A model generated the notes under the pieces. The model saw only the letters and a program-made list of their open reading frames with translations, was not told the origin of the DNA and did no database searches. A program made the translations under genes and the position numbers. This document shows, piece by piece, positions 44,301 through 52,507 of a DNA stretch of 64,000 nt. Within the stretch, counting starts at the first letter, position 1. The number at the start of each line of letters is the position of its first letter. The stretch comes from Taibaiella sp. (GTDB taxonomy: Bacteria; Bacteroidota; Bacteroidia; Chitinophagales; Chitinophagaceae): the NCBI GenBank assembly GCA_013815385.1, contig JACDGL010000005.1:1-64000 (forward strand), in the 5' to 3' direction.

Positions 44301-44842
44301 AGCTTCAGCTTTGCTTCACGCTTACGGGTCTTGTAGATAGATATACCTGCTGCCTGCTCCAACATACGGCGGCGGGCACCATCCTTATCCTTTATTATAT
44401 CATCTACCATGCCCAGCTCTATAATGGCGTAAGAATCGGTACTGACACCTGTATCAAGGAACAGGTTGGTTATATCCTTAAGGCGGCAGGTAACATCATT
44501 GAGCCGATATTCGCTTTCGCCATTCTTATAAAACTTACGTGTAATGGTTACAGTAGTAAATTCAGTAGGTAACAGGTTGCGTGTATTCTCAAAAGTGAGC
44601 GATACCTCGGCCATGCCAGAACCTGTGCGCGTGCGGGAACCATTGAAGATGAGATCCTCTAGATTCTCCGAGCGTAAAGCCTTTATCTTATGCTCACCAA
44701 TAACCCAGCGGATGGCATCAACAATATTAGACTTGCCGCAGCCATTTGGGCCTACGATACCTGTAATGGGATTATCCAGTAACACATGGGTCTTATCTGC
44801 AAAAGATTTGAACCCTTTTATTTCCAACGACTTTAACCGCAA
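41306..44842 (-). CDS. smc: Chromosome segregation protein SMC
   Basis: 1178-aa condensin ATPase. The N-terminal head has Walker A GIVGPNGCGKSNIVDA (about 28-43). Long coiled coils at about 170-500 and 670-1020 flank a hinge (about 510-660). The C-terminal head has the ABC signature TLTQLSGGEKTLTSTAF and Walker B FCILDEVDAPLDDANV. There is no ATG at the right place; TTG 44842 gives MRLKSLEIKGFKSFADKTH, the family N-terminus, so TTG is the start. Ends at a strong terminator. Confidence 0.97.
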   Translation of the reverse strand: MRLKSLEIKGFKSFADKTHVLLDNPITGIVGPNGCGKSNIVDAIRWVIGEHKIKALRSENLEDLIFNGSRTRTGSGMAEVSLTFENTRNLLPTEFTTVTITRKFYKNGESEYRLNDVTCRLKDITNLFLDTGVSTDSYAIIELGMVDDIIKDKDGARRRMLEQAAGISIYKTRKREAKLKLDATEQDLNRIEDLLFEIGNNLRTLENQAKKAEKYFQVKGEYKEVSIELAKASLEHFNDQYKILNEQHDQETDRKAGLEAVVATEEAAVEHDKVKLIQREQELNGLQKQFNELVNRVRQLESDKKLAAQRFDHLKEREKNIGEFLSGAGTQLQKLEESIAFANKQITDENTLLEQLRGELEVLRKSVDEKRSMFDQKKTVVEQLRNEHQQGQRRQFEAEKKVAVADTSVMNLQRSIQQVDDERNQRANQIKQLDTERETAQQQLKEKNEGLTKLVTKHEEVKGKILESQEQMEKLRANLVEENRKLDSRRNEHALLKSLVESLEGYPDSIKFLSKNKDWSANANAPLLSDVFVVQNEYRTALENLLDSYLNYYIVDNMEEATKAVRLLETNKKGKANFFILSNFKDYMPAAHAAPDNTIPALSVVNVDEQYRTLAQHLLGHVYISADDTDPSSISLQNGSVLVQKSGKMVRGRYTLGGGSIGVFEGNKIGRAKNLERLSKEIDELTKTTSQLKQHISDTQTLITGFNQELNDKAIEQSRQDINRLQNHTLNLGNRVENFEQLNQTGEKRLQDLRQQLEQTSSGINDTRKELEKITAELQALLQNIQNADNDFRAVEKDFNDATQQYNQQNLQYTRQQSKLEGLKQEATFRTNQLGDLTRQITANSEQLQQTSTQLAETEKQLHVGDNELYDLLKRKETDERDLNEKDRSYYEMRNAISAQEGNLNQKRREKEHAETLLNSIKDKLNDMKLKLAGMNERLSIEFKVTLEKILDEPRYGVQGVDELTAETERMKKRLENMGEVNPTAIEAYTEMKSRNDFIVEQRNDLVSARESLLATIEEVENTANAKFRETFDLVRENFVQVFKALFTEDDSCDLRLTDPDNSADSGIEIYAQPKGKKPSTLTQLSGGEKTLTSTAFLFAIYLIKPAPFCILDEVDAPLDDANVGKFTQMIRKFSDNSQFIIVTHNKQTMASVDVIYGVTMQEPGVSKLVPVDFRSLN

Positions 44843-44864
44843 AACATAAAATATTTAGGGAGAA

Positions 44865-44887
44865 GGTCAAAAATAGTTGTTTTGACC
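44865..44887 (-). promoter_or_regulatory. smc promoter region with 8-bp palindrome
   Basis: On the minus strand TATTTTTG (44875-44868) matches the -7 box, about 26 bases before the TTG start of smc. An inverted repeat GGTCAAAA-N7-TTTTGACC (44865-44887) covers the box, so it could be an operator. Confidence 0.45.
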
Positions 44888-44994
44888 TATTATGTTACCG
44901 GAATTTATACACACCTAATTTTTAATATGTTAATACCCATTTTCTTTATACCGTACAGGGGGTTATCCTATATATTTATTGAACTACAATCCCC

Positions 44995-45002
44995 TATCTT
45001 TG
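44995..45002 (+). promoter_or_regulatory. -7 box of the lipoprotein gene
   Basis: TATCTTTG matches TAnnTTTG, 22 bases before ATG 45024. No good -33 box. Confidence 0.35.
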
Positions 45003-45023
45003 CGTGTTTCCTAAAAAAGACCG

Positions 45024-46082
45024 ATGAAGCAATTTTTTCTGCCTGTATTGTGCGCCATGGTAGCGGTGCTGAGTTTTAGCAGTTGTTCTGAGAACTTTGA
45101 TGTGGCTGCCCCTTATAAAAATATTACAGTGGTATACGGCCTGCTTGATGTAAATGATACTGCACATTACGTACGCATACAAAAGGGCTTTATGGACCAG
45201 ACCAAAAGCGCCCTTACAATGGCTAAGGTGGCAGACTCCAGCTTTTACCCTAACCTTACTGTGAAAGTAGAAGAAATGAGCGGCAGCAGCATACGCAATA
45301 CTTATACCCTTACCCGGGTAGACCTGACTGCTGAAGGATACCCTAAAGATTCGGGAACATTTTTTACTACTCCTAACTACGCTTATAAATTTAAAGCTCC
45401 CCTAAGTCCTGACTTCGTGTACCGGCTTGTGATCACTAATCCAGCTACGGGCGAAACGGACTCAGCAGATGCACCAGTAATATCGAACGACCCAAATGCC
45501 TACAGCTTAGCAGGGCCTTTCACTACCAGCAATGCCTACCTCGATATAGAGCACACTTCACCTAACTCAACTACTTTACTGGCAGCGGGTACATACCCTC
45601 CTAATGCGTATATAGTAGAGACACAAATAAAGTTTCACTATTACGACAGCAACCTTATAACAGGAGCCGAAACGCCGAAATCAGCTATATTTTCTTTTGG
45701 GGAAGTATCCGGAGCACCGGGCGGATCATTCGTGTACAAGGTAAAAAATGTAGATATCTATAGCGCTATGGCCAGCGCCATAGGCCCGCCTGCCAACAGT
45801 AATATAGTTAGAATGCTGGATAGCAGCGAACTGTATATTTACAGTGCATCGCAGGAATTTCTAAATTATCTGAATATATCTGCCACTCAAAACTCAGGCC
45901 TGACAGGACAGGAAGTGAAGACTGCCTATACTAATATACGCGGAGCCAATGTGGTAGGGCTGTTTGCAGGGCGCAGCTTTATCCGGGACAGCATTGTTGG
46001 TTTCAGCAGGCAATCAGTTGATTCATTGCGTATTAACCCAATTACTGCCGGGCTGCAAATACGCGGGATTAGCAATCATTGA
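45024..46082 (+). CDS. Conserved lipoprotein of unknown function
   Basis: 352-aa lipoprotein. The signal ends in the lipobox LSFSSC, giving Cys21 as the lipidated residue, and acidic residues do not follow directly. The body is beta-rich: TVVYGLLDVNDTAHYVRIQKGF at about 35-56 (split as TVVYGLLDVND then TAHYVRIQKGF) resembles surface lipoproteins of Bacteroidota seen near gliding or T9SS genes. No catalytic motif. Divergent from smc and followed by a terminator, so a single-gene unit. Confidence 0.8.
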   Translation: MKQFFLPVLCAMVAVLSFSSCSENFDVAAPYKNITVVYGLLDVNDTAHYVRIQKGFMDQTKSALTMAKVADSSFYPNLTVKVEEMSGSSIRNTYTLTRVDLTAEGYPKDSGTFFTTPNYAYKFKAPLSPDFVYRLVITNPATGETDSADAPVISNDPNAYSLAGPFTTSNAYLDIEHTSPNSTTLLAAGTYPPNAYIVETQIKFHYYDSNLITGAETPKSAIFSFGEVSGAPGGSFVYKVKNVDIYSAMASAIGPPANSNIVRMLDSSELYIYSASQEFLNYLNISATQNSGLTGQEVKTAYTNIRGANVVGLFAGRSFIRDSIVGFSRQSVDSLRINPITAGLQIRGISNH

Positions 46083-46106
46083 CATTATTACATACAAATT
46101 ATATTC

Positions 46107-46140
46107 AAAATGCCTTAATGTTAGTTCATTAAGGCATTTT
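46107..46140 (+). terminator. Terminator after the lipoprotein gene
   Basis: Perfect 14-bp inverted repeat AAAATGCCTTAATG (46107-46120) with complement at 46127-46140, 6-nt loop, ending in TTTT. Confidence 0.85.
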
Positions 46141-46259
46141 AGTTACGTATTGACAGTATTGCTGACAATATTACTGATGCGGCCTGTGTGGCATATGTAT
46201 TGAAGTGTAGTTAGTAGCAAATAAATTAAGAATTAAAATACATTATTTAACTGTTAACT

Positions 46260-48167
46260 ATGGGAAAAATCATTGGGATTGACTTAGGCACTACTAACTC
46301 CTGCGTATCTGTAATGGAAGGCAACGAGCCGGTAGTAATAGCAAATGACGAAGGCCGCCGCACCACCCCGTCGGTAGTAGCCTTTCTGAAGAATGGAGAA
46401 CGTAAGATAGGAGACCCTGCAAAGCGCCAGGCAATCACTAACCCTGTCAACACGATCATGTCCATAAAACGCTTTATGGGCCGCAGATTTGATGAGGTAA
46501 CGAGTGAAATCGACCACTTTACCTACAAAGTGGTGAAGGGTGATAACAACACCCCCCGTGTAGATATAGACGGACGCATGTACACACCGCAGGAAATATC
46601 TGCGATGATACTGCAGAAGATGAAAAAGACCGCAGAAGACTTTCTGGGCCAGGAAGTAACCGAAGCGGTGATAACCGTACCTGCATATTTTAATGATGCG
46701 CAGCGCCAGGCAACCAAAGAAGCGGGCGAAATAGCCGGCCTGAATGTGCGCCGTATCATTAACGAACCAACTGCTGCTGCACTGGCTTACGGGCTTGATA
46801 AACAGCACAAAGACAGCAAAATAGCCGTGTTTGACCTTGGTGGCGGTACATTTGACGTATCGGTACTGGAACTGGGTGATGGCGTATTTGAAGTAAAATC
46901 GACCAATGGTGATACGCACCTGGGCGGTGATGACTTTGATAAGGTAATAATGGATTGGCTGGCTGAAGAATTTAAGAAAGACGAAGCCATAGACCTGCGC
47001 AAAGACCCTATGGCATGGCAGCGCCTGAAAGAAGCTGCTGAAAAAGCTAAAATAGAACTTTCCTCATCGCAGGAAACTGAAATAAACCTCCCCTATGTAA
47101 CTGCTGTAGATGGCGCGCCCAAGCACCTAGTTCGTAAAATGAGCCGTGCTAAATTTGAGCAACTGTCTGATAAACTGGTAGAACGTACTCTGGAACCCTG
47201 CCGCAAAGCATTGAAAGATGCCGGCCTTAACCCATCTGATATAGATGAGATAATACTGGTAGGCGGTTCTACACGTATACCTAAAGTGCAGGAAGTAGTT
47301 GAAAAATTCTTTGGTAAAAAACCAAATAAGAGCGTAAACCCTGATGAAGTGGTAGCAGTAGGTGCAGCCATACAAGGCGGCGTACTGAGCGGAGACGTGA
47401 AAGATGTGTTGCTGCTGGATGTAACCCCACTATCTCTTGGTATAGAAACTATGGGCGGTGTAATGACCCGTCTGATAGAATCGAATACTACTATACCGAC
47501 AAAGAAAAGCGAAACATTCTCTACCGCCAGCGATAATCAGCCAAGCGTGGAAATTAACGTGATACAGGGCGAACGCCCGATGGCTAAGGATAATAAATCC
47601 CTGGGGCGCTTTATACTGGATGGCATACCGCCCGCACCACGTGGCGTACCACAGGTGGAAGTGATATTTGATATAGATGCTAACGGTATACTGCATGTAA
47701 CTGCTAAGGATAAGGGTACCGGAAAGCAACAGAACATACGCATAGAAGCGGGCAGCGGACTAAGCAAAGAAGAGATAGAACGCATGAAGAATGAGGCCAA
47801 GGTGAATGAGGAAGATGATAAGAAAGTGCGTGAACGTGTAGAAAAACTGAATATGGCAGATGGCCTTGTATTCAACTCAGAAAAACAACTGAAGGAATAC
47901 GGAGAAAAAATACCTGAAGCTGAAAAATCTACCATCGAAGCTGCTATAGCCAAACTTAAGGACGCACACAAAAGTGAAGACCTGGATGGTATAGATAAAG
48001 CAATGGAAGAGCTTAATACCGCATGGCAGGCCGCAAGCCAGCACATGTACAGTGCAGGAAATGAAACTCCAGGCGCAGATGGCGGACAGCAACACCAACA
48101 GCATACCGAAAACCCGGCCGGCGCTGAAGGCAGTGTAGCAGATGCTGAATACGAAGAAGTAAAGTAA
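46260..48167 (+). CDS. dnaK: Molecular chaperone DnaK (Hsp70)
   Basis: 635-aa chaperone. ATPase domain 1-385 with [52 protein letters not shown] and [13 protein letters not shown]. Linker [16 protein letters not shown] and the substrate-binding domain with [19 protein letters not shown] follow, then a helical lid and a tail ending DAEYEEVK, the family C-terminus. No dnaJ or grpE is seen next to it. A hairpin after the stop (48192-48218) may end the transcript. Confidence 0.98.
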   Translation: MGKIIGIDLGTTNSCVSVMEGNEPVVIANDEGRRTTPSVVAFLKNGERKIGDPAKRQAITNPVNTIMSIKRFMGRRFDEVTSEIDHFTYKVVKGDNNTPRVDIDGRMYTPQEISAMILQKMKKTAEDFLGQEVTEAVITVPAYFNDAQRQATKEAGEIAGLNVRRIINEPTAAALAYGLDKQHKDSKIAVFDLGGGTFDVSVLELGDGVFEVKSTNGDTHLGGDDFDKVIMDWLAEEFKKDEAIDLRKDPMAWQRLKEAAEKAKIELSSSQETEINLPYVTAVDGAPKHLVRKMSRAKFEQLSDKLVERTLEPCRKALKDAGLNPSDIDEIILVGGSTRIPKVQEVVEKFFGKKPNKSVNPDEVVAVGAAIQGGVLSGDVKDVLLLDVTPLSLGIETMGGVMTRLIESNTTIPTKKSETFSTASDNQPSVEINVIQGERPMAKDNKSLGRFILDGIPPAPRGVPQVEVIFDIDANGILHVTAKDKGTGKQQNIRIEAGSGLSKEEIERMKNEAKVNEEDDKKVRERVEKLNMADGLVFNSEKQLKEYGEKIPEAEKSTIEAAIAKLKDAHKSEDLDGIDKAMEELNTAWQAASQHMYSAGNETPGADGGQQHQQHTENPAGAEGSVADAEYEEVK

Positions 48168-48191
48168 AATTGGTTAGTATAAATAAGGATG

Positions 48192-48218
48192 ATAATGGCC
48201 GGTATTACCGGCCATTAT
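48192..48218 (+). terminator. Possible terminator of dnaK (overlaps GNAT remnant stop)
   Basis: ATAATGGCCGGT-ATT-ACCGGCCATTAT: a 12-bp perfect inverted repeat 25 bp after the dnaK stop. No T-run follows directly (TGTGTGCGG), so termination is less sure. Confidence 0.55.
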
Positions 48219-48379
48219 TGTGTGCGGCAGAATGATTTTTTTGCTTTTGTGAGTGCTAAAAAAACCAGCCAGTTTGCAAAGTGTAAATTTTCTTCCTCAG
48301 TAAAGAACGGAGGCGTATTGCTGTGGCATATAGCTATGCAAGCTTCCCTATGTTCCGGTTTATAGTTTTCACAATGCAT
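48215..48379 (-). pseudogene. Truncated GNAT N-acetyltransferase, N-terminal part only
   Basis: A 54-codon frame from ATG 48379. Its start reads ENYKPEHREACIAICHSNTP followed by PFFTEEENLHFANWL, which resembles the N-terminal beta-1/alpha-1 region of Bacteroidota GNAT enzymes (the SNTPxFFxxEE motif). The acetyl-CoA-binding part (Q/RxxGxG/A) is missing and the frame ends at the dnaK terminator hairpin. It sits 11 bp downstream of the DinB gene on the same strand. The loss may have come from a frameshift in a T7 run followed by deletion. Short, so moderately sure. Confidence 0.5.
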
Positions 48380-48390
48380 ATTTATTGATG

Positions 48391-48870
48391 TCAGTTGAAA
48401 ATAGATAGGTCGGTAGCAGGTATATCCTTTATCCCTGATTGCCTTAACATGGTTACCAATTGCCCACGATGATAAGTAGCGTGATTAAAGACATGGTTCA
48501 GGATCTTTGAAGGTGGATACATATGTTGGACTTCATCTCTTAAGAAACTAATATTCTCGCGTAATATGCCTTCCTCAGCGGTTTCAGTATAGTTTATCAG
48601 CGCCTTGGATGACTGCTGCCAGAGGATACATGCTTCCTGGAAATTGCCTTGAAAAGCGCCTGGTGCCCACACTGGTTTGTCTTTTAATTGGAGGCGTTGC
48701 AACCAAAGGTCTTCCGCACCCCAGGAATGATATGCTGTAAGCCTGATGCTCGGGAAACTACTGGAGATAACAGCATCTAAAAGGTTATCACCTATTGTTG
48801 TCAATATATTTATCAGTTCTTTATTGGCCCATTGGTTATACCGGGCATAGTGCAATAATGTTTCCTTCAT
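48391..48870 (-). CDS. DinB-family protein
   Basis: 159-aa four-helix-bundle protein of the DinB/YfiT superfamily, some members of which are metal-dependent thiol transferases. The probable metal ligands are His in TAYHSWGAEDLWL and the pair in NHVFNHATYHRGQL. ATG 48870 gives the typical start MKETLLHYARYNQWAN. Divergent from the PLP-enzyme gene with 42 bp between starts. Function unknown; the class is stress-associated. Confidence 0.88.
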   Translation of the reverse strand: MKETLLHYARYNQWANKELINILTTIGDNLLDAVISSSFPSIRLTAYHSWGAEDLWLQRLQLKDKPVWAPGAFQGNFQEACILWQQSSKALINYTETAEEGILRENISFLRDEVQHMYPPSKILNHVFNHATYHRGQLVTMLRQSGIKDIPATDLSIFN

Positions 48871-48879
48871 CTTAAAGCA

Positions 48880-48887
48880 TAACTTTG
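48880..48887 (+). promoter_or_regulatory. -7 box of the Cys/Met PLP-enzyme gene
   Basis: TAACTTTG fits TAnnTTTG, 25 bases before ATG 48913, within the 42-bp divergent gap. Confidence 0.4.
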
Positions 48888-48912
48888 TACCTAAAATTAG
48901 CAAGTTTTTACC

Positions 48913-50142
48913 ATGTCTGATAACCATGCTTTAGGGTTTGAAACTATCTGCATTCACGGTGGCCACACCCCTGAAAATAACCGTGCGCACCTTACACCGA
49001 TCTATGCGAGCAGCACTTATACTTTTGATAGTGCAGAGCAGGCCATCGCCGTATTTAAAGGACAGGAAGAGGGGTATATCTACGGACGGTTCGGCAACCC
49101 GACAATTAACGAGGCAGAGGAACGCATAGCCATGCTGGAAGCATACGGCCTGAAAGATAAAGAGGGGAACCAACTGAAGCTGAAGGCGATACTGCACTCT
49201 TCGGGTATGGCTGCGGTGAGCACTATGCTTCTTAGCAATCTGCAGGCGGGGGATAAGATAATTACCCATCACTCCCTCTATGGCGGTACTCAGGAAATGA
49301 TAGATAAGATATTGCCTGGGCTAGGTATTGAATCGATCATAGTAGATTTTCATAAGCATGATGAAGTAGTAAAAAAAATAAAGGGGGATAAGCAGATAAA
49401 GCTGATGTACCTGGAGACACCGGCCAACCCTACACTACAGTGCATAGACCTGGAGGTATTATCGGGGATTGGCAAGGAGCATGGACTGATAGTATGTGCC
49501 GACAATACATTTGCCACGCCTTACCTGCAACAGCCATTTAAGTACCAGGTAGATTTTGTGATGCACTCCACCACAAAATTTCTGAACGGGCATGGCACCG
49601 CAGTAGGGGGAATAGTAATAGGCAGGGACCTGGAACACATGAACACCAGGGTAACAAAAATGCACCGCCTGCTGGGTGGCAACAGCAACGCCTTTGAGGC
49701 TTACCTGCTGACCAATGGCCTGCGGACCTTCAGCATACGTATGGAGCGGCATTGCAGCAACGCACAGAAGGTAGCAGAATATTTAAACAATCATAAAGGG
49801 GTAGCGCATGTAAACTTTCCGGGACTGGAAAGCCACCCCGACCATGCCATAGCGCTAAAGCAAATGCGAAACGCAGGGGCTGTACTGAGCTTCGAGCTGA
49901 AAGGCGGATTTGAAGCGGGTGTGCAATTCATCAATAAACTAAAAGTATGTACCAGCGCAGTATCACTTGGCACCTGCGATACGCTGGTGTCTCATCCTGC
50001 CTCCACTACGCATGTGGGGGTGCCGCGGGAAAAGCGGTTAACATTTGGTATAACAGATGGGCTGATAAGAATGAGCGTGGGAATTGAGACCATAGAAGAT
50101 ATTATTAATGACTTAAACCAGGCCATCAAACTGATTAGCTAA
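48913..50142 (+). CDS. Trans-sulfuration PLP enzyme (cystathionine gamma-synthase/Met gamma-lyase family)
   Basis: 409-aa Cys/Met metabolism PLP-dependent enzyme. The PLP lysine is Lys222 in HSTTKFLNGHGTAVGG. YGRFGNPT (about 57-64) is the substrate/PLP phosphate motif, SSGMAAVSTMLLS the helix under the cofactor, and YLETPANPTLQ the next landmark. Members act on homoserine esters, cystathionine or methionine, and the exact reaction cannot be told from sequence alone. Its last codons read ...Leu-Ile-Ser-stop inside an 8-bp tandem repeat. Confidence 0.92.
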   Translation: MSDNHALGFETICIHGGHTPENNRAHLTPIYASSTYTFDSAEQAIAVFKGQEEGYIYGRFGNPTINEAEERIAMLEAYGLKDKEGNQLKLKAILHSSGMAAVSTMLLSNLQAGDKIITHHSLYGGTQEMIDKILPGLGIESIIVDFHKHDEVVKKIKGDKQIKLMYLETPANPTLQCIDLEVLSGIGKEHGLIVCADNTFATPYLQQPFKYQVDFVMHSTTKFLNGHGTAVGGIVIGRDLEHMNTRVTKMHRLLGGNSNAFEAYLLTNGLRTFSIRMERHCSNAQKVAEYLNNHKGVAHVNFPGLESHPDHAIALKQMRNAGAVLSFELKGGFEAGVQFINKLKVCTSAVSLGTCDTLVSHPASTTHVGVPREKRLTFGITDGLIRMSVGIETIEDIINDLNQAIKLIS

Positions 50143-50210
50143 TTAGCTGATTAGCTGATTTTAATAATTTGCAGAACAAATTAAAGCACAAACAAGCAAT
50201 TAGCTAATTT
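50133..50210. repeat. Left flank: RATTAGCT tandem repeats
   Basis: Three and a half head-to-tail copies of RATTAGCT (GATTAGCT, AATTAGCT, GATTAGCT, GATT) at 50133-50160. Another AATTAGCTAATT follows at about 50199-50209, just before the four-helix gene. The PLP-enzyme stop codon (AGC TAA) lies inside the first copies. Confidence 0.85.
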
Positions 50211-50217
50211 TCATATT

Positions 50218-50586
50218 ATGCAGACTGAACTAAAGAATAAAAACATTGTATTACAGCTTTCTTTTGAACTTGCAATAGATGTTATACAATATTGCGCTTT
50301 ACTGGATGAATTGAAAAAATGGTCCTTATCAAATCAAATGATGCGTGCAGCATTGTCCATTGGCGCTAATATTAAAGAAGCTCAAAACGCAGAGAGTAAA
50401 AATGATTTTATTCATAAAATGAAAATAGCTGCCAAGGAAGCAGATGAACTGGAATATTATTTTGAAATATGTAATGCTGTTACTGGCCTACCAACAATTA
50501 ATGACTTACTTCTTAAAACGCAAACCGTTTGCAAAATTTTAAATAAAATTATTGGCACTTCAAAAGCAAATCAAATCACAAGCTAA
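50218..50586 (+). CDS. Four-helix-bundle protein (23S rRNA intervening-sequence type)
   Basis: 122-aa all-helical protein of the family found in 23S rRNA intervening sequences and elsewhere (S23/IVP, PF05635). Landmarks are LSFELAIDVIQYC, SNQMMRAALSIGANIKEAQNAES and DFIHKMKIAAKEADELEYYFEI. The gene is far more AT-rich than its neighbours and is bounded on both sides by AGCTAATT repeats. Its stop (AGC TAA) falls inside the right repeat just as the previous gene's stop falls inside the left one. It has no known biochemical function. Confidence 0.9.
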   Translation: MQTELKNKNIVLQLSFELAIDVIQYCALLDELKKWSLSNQMMRAALSIGANIKEAQNAESKNDFIHKMKIAAKEADELEYYFEICNAVTGLPTINDLLLKTQTVCKILNKIIGTSKANQITS

Positions 50587-50597
50587 TTAGCTAATTA
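50581..50597. repeat. Right flank: AGCTAATTAGCTAATTA
   Basis: Two copies of AGCTAATT directly before the thiolase ATG at 50597, matching the repeats at 50133-50210. It contains the stop codon of the four-helix gene. Confidence 0.85.
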
Positions 50598-51793
50598 TGA
50601 GTAATGTGTATGTAATTGATGCGATACGGACACCTATAGGGAAGTATGGTGAGAGCCTGGCAAGTGTACGACCTGATGACCTGCTGGCTTTAGTGATCAA
50701 AACACTGGTGGAGCGTAATCCGGGTATTGATGTAAATGCAATAGAAGATGTAATAGCAGGCGCTGCCAACCAGGCGGGGGAAGATAACCGCAATGTGGCA
50801 CGTATGGCAGCACTGCTGGCAGGATTACCCGTTACCGTAGGCGGCAACACTGTGAACCGCTTATGCGCATCCGGTTTGCAGGCTATAATGGATGCAAGCA
50901 GAGCCATAATGTGCGGTGATGGGGAAATAATGATAGCAGGCGGCGTGGAGAGTATGACCCGCACACCATTTGTAATGGCTAAGGCAGGCTCGCCATATGA
51001 ACGTAGCCCTGAAATATTTGATACCACGCTTGGCTGGCGGTTTATCAATAAAAAGCTTAGCGAACTATACTACCCCTATACCATGGGGGAAACCGCTGAG
51101 AATGTAGCTGAACGGTGGAATGTGACAAGAGAAGAGCAGGACCAGTTTGCCTACAACAGTCAGGAAAAATATGCAGCAGCGGCAGCCTCAGGGAAATTTA
51201 CAGAGGAGATAGTACCAGTAACAATAGACCTGGGGAAAGGTAAGACCAATATATTCTCAGTAGATGAACACCCGCGGCAAACACCACTGGAAAAACTGGC
51301 TGCACTGAAACCTGCATTTAAAAAAAATGGTAGTGTTACCGCTGCCAACTCAAGCGGGATCAATGACGGTGCAGCGGCTTTATTACTTGCATCAGAAGGA
51401 GCAGTGAAGAAATACAACCTGAAACCAATAGCAAAAATAAAAGCGATGGCCATAGCAGGGGTAGACCCTGCCCTGATGGGTGTAGGCCCAGTGCCTGCCA
51501 CGCTGAAAGCGCTAAAGCGCGCGGGACTACAGATAGGCGATATAGACCTGGTAGAACTGAACGAGGCATTTGCATCGCAGAGCATAGCCTGTATACGCGA
51601 CCTGGCGCTCGAATCAGCCAGGGTGAATGTGAATGGTGGCGCCATAGCGCTTGGGCATCCTTTAGGTTGCAGCGGAGCGCGCATATCTACCACCCTGCTT
51701 TATGAAATGCGCAGGCGCAATGCAAAGTATGGGCTGGCTACTATGTGTATTGGGGTTGGGCAGGGTGCAGCTATTATTTATGAAATGGTTTAG
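50597..51793 (+). CDS. Acetyl-CoA acyltransferase (thiolase)
   Basis: 398-aa thiolase catalysing CoA-dependent cleavage or condensation of 3-oxoacyl-CoA. Nucleophile Cys90 in VNRLCASGLQAIMD; GGAIALGHPLGCSGAR carries the His; the C-terminal Cys is in MCIGVGQGAA. Sequence character is close to the 3-oxoadipyl-CoA/acetyl-CoA acyltransferase group (PcaF-like), but the substrate is not certain. It starts 10 bp after the four-helix gene, right at the repeat, so its native upstream region has probably been displaced. Confidence 0.93.
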   Translation: MSNVYVIDAIRTPIGKYGESLASVRPDDLLALVIKTLVERNPGIDVNAIEDVIAGAANQAGEDNRNVARMAALLAGLPVTVGGNTVNRLCASGLQAIMDASRAIMCGDGEIMIAGGVESMTRTPFVMAKAGSPYERSPEIFDTTLGWRFINKKLSELYYPYTMGETAENVAERWNVTREEQDQFAYNSQEKYAAAAASGKFTEEIVPVTIDLGKGKTNIFSVDEHPRQTPLEKLAALKPAFKKNGSVTAANSSGINDGAAALLLASEGAVKKYNLKPIAKIKAMAIAGVDPALMGVGPVPATLKALKRAGLQIGDIDLVELNEAFASQSIACIRDLALESARVNVNGGAIALGHPLGCSGARISTTLLYEMRRRNAKYGLATMCIGVGQGAAIIYEMV

Positions 51794-51796
51794 TTG

Positions 51797-52507
51797 ATGA
51801 AATACTTTGTCACCATCCTACTTTCAACTTTGTCCTTTTTTCTAAAGGCTCAGGGTTATAATATTAAATATTCAAGCCTAACGGGAGAAAAAGAGAATGA
51901 GTGGTCAGGGAACGTGAGCAAATCCTATCGTTTTAAGAATGGGAATTTGCTAAAGGTTGCAGGATGGGTTGAAGTGAAGGGGCGAGACACTACTATTTCA
52001 GAATTTCATCTTATCGATTGGTCTGCTAACGATACTATTTTCTTTTGGGGCGCAGTTCATTCTTGCACGATATCTAAATTTAATGACACCTTATTAATAT
52101 CGGAACTTTATTGGCTAGCTATTGACAGCAATTTACAGTTAATACAAAAGCCATTTTTTGTCAATGAATACTACTATGATAAAAACCGTTTGTGTTCAAA
52201 AAAATACTTTAGAAACGACTTCCCGAGATACAATTTGAGGCAAATTAAAATTGTACTTGATCAATTTAATAAATCTTTCAAAAAAGAAAATAGTGAGGAA
52301 ACTCTTTTGCTTGCATACCAACTTTTCTGGGCCTATGTATCAGGTAGTAAACAAGCGGAAGAATATTTGGGGAAATTTGAAAATAAATATGGCCCATATA
52401 AGGGTCATTTCTCTGGCTATATTGCGGAAGACTGGGATCATGTCTGGAGGACTTATCTTTATTATAAAGAATTAAACACTAAAAGCATTGACCTACCAGA
52501 AAATTGA
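51797..52507 (+). CDS. Hypothetical protein, AT-rich
   Basis: 236-aa protein with a probable signal peptide (about 1-19, MKYFVTILLSTLSFFLKAQG), indicating export. No domain was recognised. It contains Tyr/Trp/Asp-rich stretches (YIAEDWDHVWRTYLYYKEL). Codons are strongly AT-biased compared with the thiolase before and the decarboxylase after. Its 3' end overlaps the next gene by 20 bp. ATG 51797 follows the thiolase stop by 3 bp. Likely a recent arrival. Confidence 0.7.
   Translation: MKYFVTILLSTLSFFLKAQGYNIKYSSLTGEKENEWSGNVSKSYRFKNGNLLKVAGWVEVKGRDTTISEFHLIDWSANDTIFFWGAVHSCTISKFNDTLLISELYWLAIDSNLQLIQKPFFVNEYYYDKNRLCSKKYFRNDFPRYNLRQIKIVLDQFNKSFKKENSEETLLLAYQLFWAYVSGSKQAEEYLGKFENKYGPYKGHFSGYIAEDWDHVWRTYLYYKELNTKSIDLPEN

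Noticed and set aside
41306-44842. Long plus-strand frames (up to 222 codons) antisense to smc
   Set aside because: They are shadows of the coiled-coil codons and have no recognisable domains.
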